Positions 8,631-17,771 of a stretch of 64,000 nucleotides of DNA are shown piece after piece. The notes beneath the pieces are model-generated. The model searched no databases. It saw nothing but the letters and a program-made list of their open reading frames with translations, and was not told the DNA's origin. Each line of letters begins with the position of its first letter. The stretch's first letter is position 1. This DNA is from Mycolicibacterium iranicum (GTDB taxonomy: Bacteria > Actinomycetota > Actinomycetes > Mycobacteriales > Mycobacteriaceae): positions 124,001-188,000 of the forward strand of contig NZ_JACHVU010000007.1 of NCBI RefSeq assembly GCF_014190915.1, in the 5' to 3' direction. Made by a program: the position numbers and the translations under genes.

Positions 8631-9410
8631 CTATCCCTCCCCCGCGATCCGGGACAGCATCGCGGTCACGGCCGCACAGCTGCGCTCGGCCGCCTGCCGC
8701 GGCCCCTCCGCCGTGATCCGCGGACCGATCAGCTCCAGGTCGAAGCCGTACCGGTAACCACCCAGAAGGGCCTGCTCGACAACGCTTTCCAGCGGTATCG
8801 CCCCGTCGCCGGGGACTGCGCGGGCCGGCAGTGCGCGGTCTCCCAGCACGTGATCGCTGAGCTGGATCAACTCCATGCGCGGCAGCGCCCGGTCCAGCAG
8901 GCTTTCCAGGTGCGCCTCGGTCCAGCAGTGGAACAGATCCACGCAGACGCCCAGCCCCGCCGTTTCGGCGAGCTCGATCGTGTCGCGCAGCGTGTGGGCG
9001 ATGTGCAGGTCGGCGTAGAGGCCTGAGGCATTCTCGATTGCCAGTGCCACCCCGGCCTGCCGGGCATCCTCGAGGCACGGCTGCACGGCGGCGCAGAAGT
9101 CTTCGGCAGCCTGCTCCCACGTCCGCTCACCCCGGCCCCCGGTCAGCATGTACACGACGCGGGCACCCAGACCTGCCGCGTCGTCGATCACTGCGCGCAG
9201 CTCGTCGGCCGAGCGGAACAGGTGGTAGACGGACTCCACCGAATACCCCTGCGCGCGAACCATGTCCGCGATGGCCGGCTCGGTCAGCTGGGTGTCGAGC
9301 AGACTGAGGCGACGGGTCCCCAGCGCTTCGGTGTGGGCACGGAGTTCCTGCGCGGTCGCACCGTAGAACGTGACGGCGTGGACAGAGACGCGTTCGTCGG
9401 GGCCGGCCAC
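8631..9410 (-). CDS. Sugar phosphate isomerase/epimerase-like TIM-barrel protein
   Basis: 259 aa, AP-endonuclease-2 (xylose isomerase-like) superfamily. Likely divalent metal ligands are at the expected strand ends: E126 (AIEN), D158 and H161 (DLFH), D186 (LSDH) and E226 (DLELIG). Such enzymes isomerise sugars or other polyols, or in some lineages open rings; the sequence does not decide which. It is packed between the sulfotransferase (1-bp gap) and the DUF1214 gene (2-bp gap), so translation is probably coupled. The role in the operon is unknown. Confidence 0.8.
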   Translation of the reverse strand: MAGPDERVSVHAVTFYGATAQELRAHTEALGTRRLSLLDTQLTEPAIADMVRAQGYSVESVYHLFRSADELRAVIDDAAGLGARVVYMLTGGRGERTWEQAAEDFCAAVQPCLEDARQAGVALAIENASGLYADLHIAHTLRDTIELAETAGLGVCVDLFHCWTEAHLESLLDRALPRMELIQLSDHVLGDRALPARAVPGDGAIPLESVVEQALLGGYRYGFDLELIGPRITAEGPRQAAERSCAAVTAMLSRIAGEG

Positions 9411-9411
9411 C

Positions 9412-10578
9412 TCAGCCCCGGTTCTCGATCGCGACGCCGAAACGTTCCCGGAACGGTTGGAACTCGCTGTGCAGCGCCTCGAGGTCCTCGCCGATGTCGG
9501 TCAGGATGGCCGTCGAGTAGCGGAACTTGCCGTGGCGGTCGCCCTTGTTGTGGACCAGGTAGTGCCTCATGCGCGCTTCGGCGTCCTCGGTGAGCGTCCG
9601 CCCGGCGAAGGCGTGGTATCGCCGCACCGTCCCCACCGGGTCGGCGAGGAAGTCCGTGTATCGCACATGCAGGATCCGCGGGTCGTCCACCAGCGGGTTC
9701 GTCATGGTGTTGGCAATGCTGGCCCGGGTGAGATCCAGATGCATCCGGGCCGCGGCATGCAGATCCACGGGGCCCACGATCCCTTCGAGGATGTCGGCCA
9801 TCATCATCGTGCGCGACGCCGCGACCTGAACCGGATCGCGGTGCAGCCACAGCAGGGTGGCGTCGGGGTACGCCTCGAAGAACTCGGCGAGCCGGAAACC
9901 GTGAAACCCCTTCAGCACCCAGTGTTTCCGCGGCCGCTGGAACTGGAACTGCTGCAGCATCGCCTTGTGGAGGCGGTACTGGGCGGCCGGATCGGTCGGC
10001 AGGCCGCCGACCACGGTCTGCATCGGCACCCGCCACCACGCCGTCGGTGTCATGACCCGGAAGTCGAACGCCCACGTGCGCTCGTCCTCGGGCAATCCGT
10101 CCCCGAGCATGTCGTTGTAGGGGTGACTGTGCAGCCATTTCGGCAACGTGGCGTTGATCTCCCGCCAGTCGGCGTCGGCGCGCGCCCGGCGGGGGTCGTC
10201 CGGTCCCGTGGTACCCGGGGGCGGGGACGGATACATGACCTCCCAGAACCGCAGCGCACGCGCGGCCGGGTCGACGGACATCAGCGCGTGCATCAGCGTC
10301 GTCCCCGACCGCGGCTCCCCGGTGACGAACATCGGTCTGTCGATGACTTCCTCGGCCACCGGGAACCTTTCGCGGTCGGCGATGAACTCGAGCCGGGTGG
10401 TCAACAGCCAGTGGCAGACCTCGGCGGCGCGGCCGCATCCGTCGGCGTCCATGCCGAGCCCGTTGAGAAGCGCTACCGCCACAGCGAAGCGGTCCTCCAG
10501 GGTGGGATCGCCGAAGTCCCGCAGTCCCGTCTCGGCCTGCGCCCGGGCCAGGAGAGCGCCGGCATCGAGTTCCACCAT
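9412..10578 (-). CDS. Sulfotransferase family protein
   Basis: 388 aa. The 5'-phosphosulfate loop TGEPRSGTT (86-94) and the 3'-phosphate-binding RDPVQVAAS (R247 to S255) are both in place, so it should bind PAPS and move a sulfuryl group to a hydroxyl. Length and layout match the mycobacterial sulfotransferase family. Its ATG overlaps the stop of the LLM gene by one base (TGATG), indicating translational coupling. A sulfotransferase inside an acyl-CoA dehydrogenase operon is unusual; the acceptor could be a lipid or a hydroxylated intermediate. Confidence 0.87.
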   Translation of the reverse strand: MVELDAGALLARAQAETGLRDFGDPTLEDRFAVAVALLNGLGMDADGCGRAAEVCHWLLTTRLEFIADRERFPVAEEVIDRPMFVTGEPRSGTTLMHALMSVDPAARALRFWEVMYPSPPPGTTGPDDPRRARADADWREINATLPKWLHSHPYNDMLGDGLPEDERTWAFDFRVMTPTAWWRVPMQTVVGGLPTDPAAQYRLHKAMLQQFQFQRPRKHWVLKGFHGFRLAEFFEAYPDATLLWLHRDPVQVAASRTMMMADILEGIVGPVDLHAAARMHLDLTRASIANTMTNPLVDDPRILHVRYTDFLADPVGTVRRYHAFAGRTLTEDAEARMRHYLVHNKGDRHGKFRYSTAILTDIGEDLEALHSEFQPFRERFGVAIENRG

Positions 10579-11705
10579 CAGTCGACGCTCCGGCACAGCG
10601 CCATGAGCTCGTCCTCGGCCTCCCGCACGTTGCGTGCTGACTCGGCCGCGTGGTCGACTCCGGCCATCGCGCCGTAGTCCAAGATCTTGGGCACCCGCAG
10701 CCCGGCGTCGACATAGTCCTTGACGATGCGCGCGACCCGTCCCGGGGTTCCGTGCGGGACCATCGCCAGGATCATTTCCGGCTCGACACGGTCGAGGAAG
10801 TCGAGGATCCGCTCGCGGGTCAGCACGGCGGGGTCGATGTCGTGGAACCCACGCCACCCGTCCCCCATCGGATGGTCGAACCCGAACGTGGACAACACCT
10901 CTGCGGGCACCTGCAGGAGGAACGACTTCACCAGGGGCGCTTCGAGGATCTCGGCGAGGGCGGCGTCGTCGCGCCCCATCAGGCAGATCTGGATGAAGCA
11001 CGGTGTGATCCGCGCCGGATCGCGGCCTGCACGTTCGGCCGAGGCCCGTACGGCCGTGAGTTTGTCGGCGTAGTCCTCGGGTGTCCACGCCCCGGCGGGC
11101 CACCACCCGTCTGCGTACCGGCCCGCGATGTCCAGTGAGCGCGGCCCACTGGCCCCGATCCAGATGGGCGGGAAACGCCCGTCGTACGGCTCGGTGTCGA
11201 GCCGGGCATGCTGCAGACGGAAGAACCGGCCCTCGAAATCCACGGGGCCTTCTGCCTCCCACAGCAGACGGATGACCGACAGGGCCTCTTCGAAACGGCT
11301 GACCGGCCGGTCGAAGTCGAAGCCGTACGGCTCGATGTTCTCGCTCTCGCCGCTGCCCAGCCCCAGGATGAAGCGGCCTTTGGACAGATGGTCGATGGTC
11401 AGTGCGCTCTGGGCCAGCGAGGCCGGGTGACGCCGGACGGTGTCGACCACGCTGGTCACCAACGGCACGTTCTCGGTGAGAACGGCGGCGGCCGCGGCGA
11501 CGGCCATGCCGTCGAGGTGCCGGTGCGGCGACGGGGACGCGACGGCGAGATCGGTGAACTCCGGTGTCCAGATCGAGTCCGGCCAGAAGCTCACCATGTG
11601 GTCCGGCAGCCAGATCGAGTGGTACCGACCGCTGTCGAGCTCGTCCAGGTGCCCGAGGTCGAGCGGCAGCGTGGTGCGCAGGAACGCCGCGGGCTGAACG
11701 TTCAC
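10578..11705 (-). CDS. LLM-class (F420/flavin-dependent) oxidoreductase
   Basis: 375 aa from a GTG at 11705 after GAGGAG. Luciferase-like TIM barrel: SIWLPDHM near the N-terminus, the AQSALTIDHLSKGRFILGLG strand-helix block, ENIEPYG, and PPIWIGASGPR. This is the mycobacterial F420-dependent branch rather than FMN monooxygenases, judged on the GLGSGE..E.YG pattern. It would reduce or oxidise a carbonyl/alcohol or C=C using F420. 29 bp after the acyl-CoA dehydrogenase start-proximal gene pair and overlapping the sulfotransferase by one base, so a member of the six-gene operon. Confidence 0.85.
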   Translation of the reverse strand: MNVQPAAFLRTTLPLDLGHLDELDSGRYHSIWLPDHMVSFWPDSIWTPEFTDLAVASPSPHRHLDGMAVAAAAAVLTENVPLVTSVVDTVRRHPASLAQSALTIDHLSKGRFILGLGSGESENIEPYGFDFDRPVSRFEEALSVIRLLWEAEGPVDFEGRFFRLQHARLDTEPYDGRFPPIWIGASGPRSLDIAGRYADGWWPAGAWTPEDYADKLTAVRASAERAGRDPARITPCFIQICLMGRDDAALAEILEAPLVKSFLLQVPAEVLSTFGFDHPMGDGWRGFHDIDPAVLTRERILDFLDRVEPEMILAMVPHGTPGRVARIVKDYVDAGLRVPKILDYGAMAGVDHAAESARNVREAEDELMALCRSVD

Positions 11706-11734
11706 TGATGGCTCCTCGGGTCCCGGCGTCGCGG

Positions 11735-12922
11735 CTATCGGCGCGGCAGACCCAGGACCTGCTGGGCGATGATGTTGCGCTGGATCTCCGAGGTGCCTCC
11801 GGCGATGGTGCCACCGAAACTCCGGCAGTACCGCTCGAACCAACTGGCGAAGTAATGGTCGAGGTTCATGTGCGCGTACGGCCCGGACGTGGCGGGGTGG
11901 ACGAGCCCGTCGGGGCCGGCCGCCTCCAGCGCCAGGCTCTCGACGCGCTGTTCAGCCTCTGCCCCAAGCAGTTTCGGGATCGAGACCGAGGCCACGTCGA
12001 CCTCGCCACGCGCCGCCTTAGCGATGCCGACGGAGCCCAGCAACCGCAGGGCCTCGTAGTCCATGATGCTGGTGGCCAATGCGTCGCGCTCCAGGGCGTT
12101 CTTCGCCTCGAAGTCCGCGATGCAGTTGGCGATGCGGTCGGCGAAACCGAGCCACATCATCGTGCGCTCGTGGCCCAGGGAACCGTTGGCCACACCCCAG
12201 CCGCCGTTGAGGGGTCCGACGAGGTTCTCCGCGGGCACCCGTACGTCGGTGAAGAACACTTCGTTGAAGTCGAGGTTCTCGAGCCCGCACATGTCGGCGA
12301 AGGGACGGCATACCACGCCCTCGAGGTCGGTCGGGATCAGCAGCACACTGATTCCCTTGTGCTTCGGCGCCTCCGGGTCGGTCCGGACGAACGTCAGCAG
12401 GAAGTCGGCGTCGTGCGCGCCGGAGGTCCATACCTTCTGCCCGTTGACGACGAAGTAGGGCTCCGTCGCGTCCGAAACCAGCACGGCCTTGGTGCGCAAC
12501 GAGGCCAGGTCCGAACCGGCGCTCGGCTCACTCATTCCCAGCGACGCGGTGCGTTCGCCCCGCAGGACGGGAACGGCCCACCGGTGCTTCTGCTCGTCGG
12601 TGCCGAACGTCAGCAGCGACGCCGCGATGATGTTGACGCCCTGCGGGTTGAAGCTGTGGTAGATCCGGCGCCGGCAGAGCTCTTCGGCGTGCACGAAAGT
12701 CTGCAGTACCGACGCGTTGCGCCCGCCGAACTCCGGCGGCTGCGCCGGCAGAAGCCACCCGTTGTCGAACAGCAGCCGCTGCCACTCGCGGGCCCACTGG
12801 GGCATGTGCGACACCGACCGCGGACGTTCCAGGGTCTGGTCCGCGGTCGGCGTGTGCTCGTCGAGGAACGCGGAGAACTCGGCGCGGAAATCCTCGACAT
12901 CGGAGTCGAATGCCAGCTGCAT
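11735..12922 (-). CDS. Acyl-CoA dehydrogenase (FadE type), large subunit of a pair
   Basis: 395 aa. Typical ACAD blocks: LGMSEPSAGSDL (FAD), VVNGQKVWTSGAHDAD, and the C-terminal GGTSEIQRNIIAQQVLGLPR. It would introduce a double bond into an acyl-CoA. It sits head-to-tail without gap after the shorter ACAD gene at 12923. Such adjacent FadE pairs in mycobacteria form alpha2-beta2 enzymes for steroid side-chain or ring CoA thioesters (ChsE-type), so an obligate heteromer is a reasonable inference. It is close in sequence to the gene at 51018-52196. Confidence 0.92.
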   Translation of the reverse strand: MQLAFDSDVEDFRAEFSAFLDEHTPTADQTLERPRSVSHMPQWAREWQRLLFDNGWLLPAQPPEFGGRNASVLQTFVHAEELCRRRIYHSFNPQGVNIIAASLLTFGTDEQKHRWAVPVLRGERTASLGMSEPSAGSDLASLRTKAVLVSDATEPYFVVNGQKVWTSGAHDADFLLTFVRTDPEAPKHKGISVLLIPTDLEGVVCRPFADMCGLENLDFNEVFFTDVRVPAENLVGPLNGGWGVANGSLGHERTMMWLGFADRIANCIADFEAKNALERDALATSIMDYEALRLLGSVGIAKAARGEVDVASVSIPKLLGAEAEQRVESLALEAAGPDGLVHPATSGPYAHMNLDHYFASWFERYCRSFGGTIAGGTSEIQRNIIAQQVLGLPRR

Positions 12923-13930
12923 CTACAGATCCTTCCCATATTCCGCCGCGATCATCGCCCGATGCTCGGCGGCGCCACCGAGCAGCAACTCGCCCGCCTT
13001 GGCCCGTTTCAGCGCGAACTGCAGATCGTTCTCCCAGGTGAAGCCCATCGCACCGTGGAGTTGGATGCCGTGCTTGAACACCAGTGCCTGGCACTCGCCC
13101 GCCGAGGCCTTCGCCATCGCCGCGGCCAGCCGCCTGCGCGGGTCGTCCGCGGCGATCGTGAGCGCCGAGAAGTACGACAGGGCGCGGGCACGCTCGATCG
13201 CGACATACATGTCGGTGGCCTTGTGCTGGACGGCCTGGAACGTGCCGATGGCGACACCGAACTGCTGGCGGCTCTTGGCGTGTTCGAGAACGAGGTCCAG
13301 GATGCGCTGGCAGGCACCGACCATCGTGATGGCCATGCCCATGAGTGCGACGTGGTGGGCACGCTCGGTGTCTGCCGGCAGCCGCTCGGCGTCGGAGACA
13401 TGCGCGCCGAGGAATGACACCTCCGACACGTGCATCACCGGGTCGAACACCTCGACGCGCCGCGACGTCACCGCAGCGGTGTCGGCTTTCGGATCGACGA
13501 GGAACACCCCGGCCGGAGTGACCACGGCGAGCCGGTCGGCGCGGTCGCCGTCCAGCACGAACCGGTCGGTCCCGGTCAGCACCCAGCCGTCGGCATCCCG
13601 GATCGCCGACACGCCCGAGTACACGGCCGCCCCTGCGCCGGCGGTGTCGAACCTGTCACCGACGAGCGGTGCGAACTGCGTCAGCGTGGCCAGGAAGGGT
13701 GTGGGATCGGTGGCCCGGCCCAGCTCTTCGAGCACGATCGCGAGTTCGACGGCGTTCTCGGGATCGGTGAGCTCGGTCCACCCGGCGTCGAGATAGCTGT
13801 TCCACAACGGCGCCGGATCGACCCCGTTCTCGGCGATGTCACGGATCAGAGACGGCGGGCACTGTTTGGACACCGCGTCGCGAACGGTCTCCTGCCACAG
13901 CCGCTGATCAGCATCGAACTCAAGTAGCAT
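12923..13930 (-). CDS. Short acyl-CoA dehydrogenase, small subunit of a pair
   Basis: 335 aa, clearly shorter than standard FadE proteins (about 380-400). The N-terminal helical domain and the C-terminal part (RQQFGVAIGTFQAVQHKATDMY, then HGAMGFTWENDLQF) are present, while the middle beta domain is compact and the usual MSEP motif is missing. This degenerate pattern is known from the non-catalytic or FAD-sharing partner of heterotetrameric mycobacterial ACADs. First gene of a six-gene minus operon; promoter region upstream has a perfect GAGAA-N5-TTCTC operator at 13960, 30 bp before the start. Confidence 0.88.
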   Translation of the reverse strand: MLLEFDADQRLWQETVRDAVSKQCPPSLIRDIAENGVDPAPLWNSYLDAGWTELTDPENAVELAIVLEELGRATDPTPFLATLTQFAPLVGDRFDTAGAGAAVYSGVSAIRDADGWVLTGTDRFVLDGDRADRLAVVTPAGVFLVDPKADTAAVTSRRVEVFDPVMHVSEVSFLGAHVSDAERLPADTERAHHVALMGMAITMVGACQRILDLVLEHAKSRQQFGVAIGTFQAVQHKATDMYVAIERARALSYFSALTIAADDPRRRLAAAMAKASAGECQALVFKHGIQLHGAMGFTWENDLQFALKRAKAGELLLGGAAEHRAMIAAEYGKDL

Positions 13931-13959
13931 CCAGCGCCTCCGGGCTCGTCGGTTCCCGC

Positions 13960-13974
13960 GAGAATATCATTCTC
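13960..13974. promoter_or_regulatory. Perfect GAGAA-N5-TTCTC operator
   Basis: GAGAA-TATCA-TTCTC, preceded by GC. Lies 30 bp upstream of the acyl-CoA dehydrogenase pair on the minus strand. Two more TTCTC half-sites follow at 13991 and 14012 without matching partners. Confidence 0.65.
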
Positions 13975-14083
13975 TTCTGCGATCTCACCGTTCTCACCAG
14001 ATGCGCACGCATTCTCGCCGACAAAACGCTGAGCGACTGTACAGCAGCATCGCTTACCTGCACCGATGTTAAGCACTGTGCTG

Positions 14084-14098
14084 GAGAACAGAATTCTT
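14084..14098. promoter_or_regulatory. GAGAA-N5-TTCTT operator
   Basis: GAGAA-CAGAA-TTCTT, one mismatch from the palindrome. It overlaps the -35 box of the candidate promoter for the amidohydrolase gene at 14190, consistent with a repressor site. Confidence 0.55.
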
Positions 14099-14124
14099 GC
14101 TAATGAAGAACAAGGATCTACACT
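14097..14124 (+). promoter_or_regulatory. Candidate promoter for the amidohydrolase operon
   Basis: TTGCTA (14097-14102) and TACACT (14119-14124) are separated by 16 bp and lie 66 bp before the GTG at 14190. The upstream hexamer overlaps the operator at 14084-14098. Confidence 0.45.
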
Positions 14125-14189
14125 GGGACGACGGTGGTCGAACCTTGACCGGCGCGCAACGGACGTCTGCGGAATGAGGAACAGAGGCT

Positions 14190-15302
14190 GTGAAGGATTT
14201 CAGTGACGGGACGGACGCCGCGGCCCGCGTCCCGGTCATCGACGCCAGCGTGCACATCTTCTGCCAGTCGAACAAGGATCTGCGCAAGAACTTCCTGCGG
14301 GAACCCTTCCGCAGCCGTGGTTTTCCGGACTACGAGATGGACTGGTACGGCGCACCGGGCGGCGAATACGCCGACCGGACGGAGGGGCCCGACGGCCAGT
14401 ACCCCGGTTCGGATCCCGAGGTGGTGGCCAAGCACCTGTTCGACGACCGCGGCGTCGACATCGCGATCCTGCATCCCATGACGCGCGGCATCATGCCCGA
14501 CCGGCACCTCGGAACAGCGATCGCGTCGGCGCACAACGAGATGATGGTGACGCGCTGGCTCGACCATCCCGACCTGGGCGAGAAGTTCCGCGGCACCCTT
14601 CGGGTCGACCCGGACGACATCGCAGGGGCCCTGCGCGAGATCGCCAAGTACAAGGACCACCCGCGGATCGTGCAGCTGGGCATTCCGCTGCAGTCCCGCG
14701 AACTGTACGGAAAGCCGCAGTACTGGCCGCTGTGGGACGCCGCCGTCGATGCCGGCTGGCCGGTGGCGGTGCACTTCGAGGTCGGGTCGGGGATCGCCCT
14801 GCCGCCGACCCCGAACGGACTGACCCGTACCTACGAGCAGTACGTCGGCTTCACGGCACTGAACTTCCTCTACCACCTGATGAACATGATCGCCGAGGGC
14901 GTTTTCGAACGCTCCCCGGAGTTGAAGTTCGTGTGGGCCGACGGCGCCGCCGACCTACTCACCCCGTTCATGTGGCGGATGGACTGCTTCGGGCGGCCGC
15001 ACCTCGAGCAGACGCCGTGGGCGCCGAAGATGCCCAGCGACTATCTGCCCGGCCACGTGCACTTCGTGCAGGGCGCACTCGACGGGCCCGGTGACGTCGA
15101 CTTCGCCGGCGAATGGGCCGGCTTCACCGGCAAGGACGACATGGTCATGTACGGCTCGAGCTATCCGCACTGGCAGCTCAACGAGCTGTCGGTGCCGGCG
15201 GCCTACACCGCCGAGCAGCGCGACAAGCTGTGCTGGCGCAATGCCGCCGAGCTTTACGGCATCCAAAGCCCGGTATTCCCGACCGCGGCTGCGGCACAGT
15301 AG
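14190..15302 (+). CDS. Amidohydrolase-related protein with degraded active site
   Basis: 370 aa, amidohydrolase-2 (ACMSD-like) fold. The start motif is DASVH (H22), and AVHFE supplies H195. The late motif that normally reads GSDYPH is GSSYPH here, so the active-site Asp is Ser324, and the usual acidic ESG/EHA..W segment is replaced by WADGAAD (249-255). The next gene encodes a relative that keeps both. This one may be a non-catalytic partner or have a changed chemistry. GTG start at 14190 with a weak GAGG nearby. First gene of the plus operon running to 17763. Confidence 0.85.
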   Translation: MKDFSDGTDAAARVPVIDASVHIFCQSNKDLRKNFLREPFRSRGFPDYEMDWYGAPGGEYADRTEGPDGQYPGSDPEVVAKHLFDDRGVDIAILHPMTRGIMPDRHLGTAIASAHNEMMVTRWLDHPDLGEKFRGTLRVDPDDIAGALREIAKYKDHPRIVQLGIPLQSRELYGKPQYWPLWDAAVDAGWPVAVHFEVGSGIALPPTPNGLTRTYEQYVGFTALNFLYHLMNMIAEGVFERSPELKFVWADGAADLLTPFMWRMDCFGRPHLEQTPWAPKMPSDYLPGHVHFVQGALDGPGDVDFAGEWAGFTGKDDMVMYGSSYPHWQLNELSVPAAYTAEQRDKLCWRNAAELYGIQSPVFPTAAAAQ

Positions 15303-15321
15303 AGGGAGCGAGGAGGCCACC

Positions 15322-16464
15322 ATGACTGTGACGACCAACCCACGTGTACCTGCCGCCGAACGCATCGCCGTCCGGTGCGTCGACTCCGACGTACACCCGG
15401 CGCCGCGGCGCGGGGACCTGACGCAGTACATCCCGGAGCCGTGGCGCAGCAAGTACTTCCTCACCCGCAAGATCGGTGAGCAGATCTACTACGACGCGCC
15501 CGACTACGCGCACTCCTACGCGATGCGCCTCGACGCCTTCCCGTCCGACGGTGAGTTCGCCTGCAGCGATCCGGATCTCGCGTTCAAGCAGCTGATCATG
15601 GAGGCCGGCGCCGACATCGCCATCCTGGAGCCCGCCGCCTACCCGGCGCGGATCCCCGAGGCCAACCATGCGATGAACTGCGCCCTCAACGACTGGCAGG
15701 CCAACCACTGGCTCGACAGCCACAACAACTGGCACGAGCGCTGGCGTGGGTCGATCTGCCTGGCCATCGAAGAGCCGGAGGCGAGCGTCGCCGAGATCGA
15801 ACGCTGGGCCGGCCACCCCTACATGGCGCAGATCCTGATCAAGGCCGAACCGCGCCCTTCCTGGGGCAACCCGAAATACGACCCGATCTGGGCGGCGGCG
15901 ACCAAGCACGACATCACCGTGAGCTGCCACCTGTCGCGCAGCCATTACGACGAGCTGCCCATGCCGCCCGTCGGGCTGCCCAGCTACAACCACGATTTCA
16001 TGGTGACGTACTCGCTGCTGGCGGCGAATCAGGTGATGAGCCTGATCTTCGACGGGACGTTCGACCGCCATCCCAATCTGCGCATCGTGTTCGTCGAGCA
16101 CGCTTTCACCTGGATCCTGCCGCTCATGTGGCGTATGGACGCGCTCTACGAAGCCCGGAAGTCCTGGCTCGACATCAAGCGCAAGCCCAGCGAGTACGTC
16201 AAGGACCACATCAAGTTCACCACCCAGCCCCTCGACTACCCCGAGGACAAGACCGAGCTGACCCGCGCGTTCGAGTGGATGGAGTGCGAGAAGATCCTGC
16301 TGTTCTCCAGCGACTATCCGCACTGGACGTTCGACGATCCGCGCTGGCTGGTCAAGCACCTGCCCGAGCATGCGCGGGAAGCCGTGATGTTCAAGAACGG
16401 CATCGAGACCTACAAGCTGCCGGACACCGTTCCCGCGCTCGAGGGCCAGGTACGGGTCTTCTGA
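15322..16464 (+). CDS. Amidohydrolase family protein (ACMSD-like hydrolase/decarboxylase)
   Basis: 380 aa. Metal-site elements are visible: DSDVH (H25), CHLSR (H203), VEHAFTW (E259, H260) and SSDYPH with D331. Members are metal-dependent hydrolases or non-oxidative decarboxylases, often of ring-cleavage products. The ATG at 15322 follows GAGGAGG with ideal spacing, 19 bp after the degenerate sister gene. The product may hydrolyse or decarboxylate a ring-opened acid; a Rieske ferredoxin and alpha/beta hydrolase follow in the same operon. Confidence 0.9.
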   Translation: MTVTTNPRVPAAERIAVRCVDSDVHPAPRRGDLTQYIPEPWRSKYFLTRKIGEQIYYDAPDYAHSYAMRLDAFPSDGEFACSDPDLAFKQLIMEAGADIAILEPAAYPARIPEANHAMNCALNDWQANHWLDSHNNWHERWRGSICLAIEEPEASVAEIERWAGHPYMAQILIKAEPRPSWGNPKYDPIWAAATKHDITVSCHLSRSHYDELPMPPVGLPSYNHDFMVTYSLLAANQVMSLIFDGTFDRHPNLRIVFVEHAFTWILPLMWRMDALYEARKSWLDIKRKPSEYVKDHIKFTTQPLDYPEDKTELTRAFEWMECEKILLFSSDYPHWTFDDPRWLVKHLPEHAREAVMFKNGIETYKLPDTVPALEGQVRVF

Positions 16465-16467
16465 CAC

Positions 16468-16857
16468 ATGGACAAGGACACGACGCCCCGACTCGCTCAG
16501 GGGCGTGAACACATCGTCGCCACCGTCGACGAGATCCCGCCCGGGACACACAAACTCGTGCCGATCGGCCGCCACGGGGTGGGGGTGTACAACGTCAACG
16601 GCACGTTCTATGCGATCGCCAATTACTGCCCGCACGAGGGCGGTCCGCTGTGCTCCGGCCGGGCCCGGGGTCGCAACATCGTCGACGAGACGGTTCCGGG
16701 GGACGCCGTGATGGTCCGCGACATGGAGTACATCTTCTGCCCGTGGCATCAGTGGGGTTTCGAGTTGGCCACCGGCACGACAGCGGTGAAGCCCGAGTGG
16801 AGTATCCGCACCTATCCCGTCCGGGTCGTCGGCAACGACGTCCTGGTACAGGCCTAG
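16468..16857 (+). CDS. Rieske [2Fe-2S] ferredoxin-like protein
   Basis: 129 aa, one Rieske domain and nothing else. Ligands C54-P-H56 and C91-P-W-H94, with a spacer of 36 residues that is longer than in classical Rieske ferredoxins (about 17-20) and contains an extra C62. It could carry electrons to an oxygenase, though the nearest Rieske oxygenase alpha subunits lie 15 kb away. Starts 3 bp after the amidohydrolase stop. The long inter-ligand insert is also seen in Rieske proteins annotated near amidohydrolases in actinobacteria. Confidence 0.88.
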   Translation: MDKDTTPRLAQGREHIVATVDEIPPGTHKLVPIGRHGVGVYNVNGTFYAIANYCPHEGGPLCSGRARGRNIVDETVPGDAVMVRDMEYIFCPWHQWGFELATGTTAVKPEWSIRTYPVRVVGNDVLVQA

Positions 16858-16881
16858 CGCCCGGGCACCGAAAGAGGAACC

Positions 16882-17763
16882 TTGCCCAACAAGAAGATCG
16901 AGATCAACGGCGGGAACGTCGTCTATGAAATCCTCGGCGCCAGGAACACCGACGCCGAATTGATCGTGCTCACCCCCGGTGGGCGGTTCAGCAAGGACAT
17001 CCCGGGCCTGCGGCCGCTGGCCAAGAAGCTCGTCGACGGTGGCTACCGCGTTCTGCTGTGGGACCGGCCGAATTGCGGCAAGTCCGACGTGCAGTTCTAC
17101 GGACAGAGCGAATCTCATATGCGCGCCGAGACGCTCCAGCAGCTGATCACCACGCTGGACATCGGACCGGTGATCCTGCTGGGCGGCTCCGGAGGCGCGC
17201 GGGACTCGATGCTCACCACCATGCTGTACCCGGAGCTGGTGCGAAAGCTGGTGGTGTGGAACATCGTCGGCGGGGTGTACGGCTCGTTCGTCCTGGGCTC
17301 CTACTACATCGTCCCGAGCATCCTGGCCGTGCGCGGGGCGGGCATGAAGGCGGTGTCCAAGATCGGCGAATGGCAGGAGCGCATCGCCGAGAACCCGGAC
17401 AACGAGGCTCGCATCCTCGATCAGGATCCCGACGCGTTCCTGAAGCTGATGCTGCGCTGGCTCAACGCGTTCGTACCGAAACCCGGGCAGACCATCCCCG
17501 GTGTCGAGGACGAGATGTTCGACAGGATCACCGTGCCGACGCTGATCATCCGCGGCGGTGAGAACGACCTGGACCACCCGAAGCGCACGTCGCTGGAGAT
17601 CAGCTGCCTGATCAAGGGCTCGAAAATGATCGACCCGCCGTGGCCCGAGGACGCGTGGGAGCGTGCCGGCGAGGCGCGGGCGTCGGGAAAGGTCAAGCGG
17701 TTCAACATGTTCGACACATGGGTGCAGGCCGCGCCGCCCATTCTGGATTTCCTGGGACGCTGA
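16882..17763 (+). CDS. Alpha/beta hydrolase
   Basis: 293 aa. Nucleophile elbow GGSGG with S103; oxyanion region LTPGGRFSKD; LLWDRPNCGKSD; acid region RGGENDLDHP near 236-245. The usual final catalytic His cannot be placed with certainty. TTG start at 16882 after GAGGAAC. Candidate ester, lactone or C-C bond hydrolase for ring-opened intermediates. Last gene of the operon that starts at 14190; the next gene is convergent and only 8 bp away. Confidence 0.85.
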   Translation: MPNKKIEINGGNVVYEILGARNTDAELIVLTPGGRFSKDIPGLRPLAKKLVDGGYRVLLWDRPNCGKSDVQFYGQSESHMRAETLQQLITTLDIGPVILLGGSGGARDSMLTTMLYPELVRKLVVWNIVGGVYGSFVLGSYYIVPSILAVRGAGMKAVSKIGEWQERIAENPDNEARILDQDPDAFLKLMLRWLNAFVPKPGQTIPGVEDEMFDRITVPTLIIRGGENDLDHPKRTSLEISCLIKGSKMIDPPWPEDAWERAGEARASGKVKRFNMFDTWVQAAPPILDFLGR

Positions 17764-17771
17764 TGGACGGA

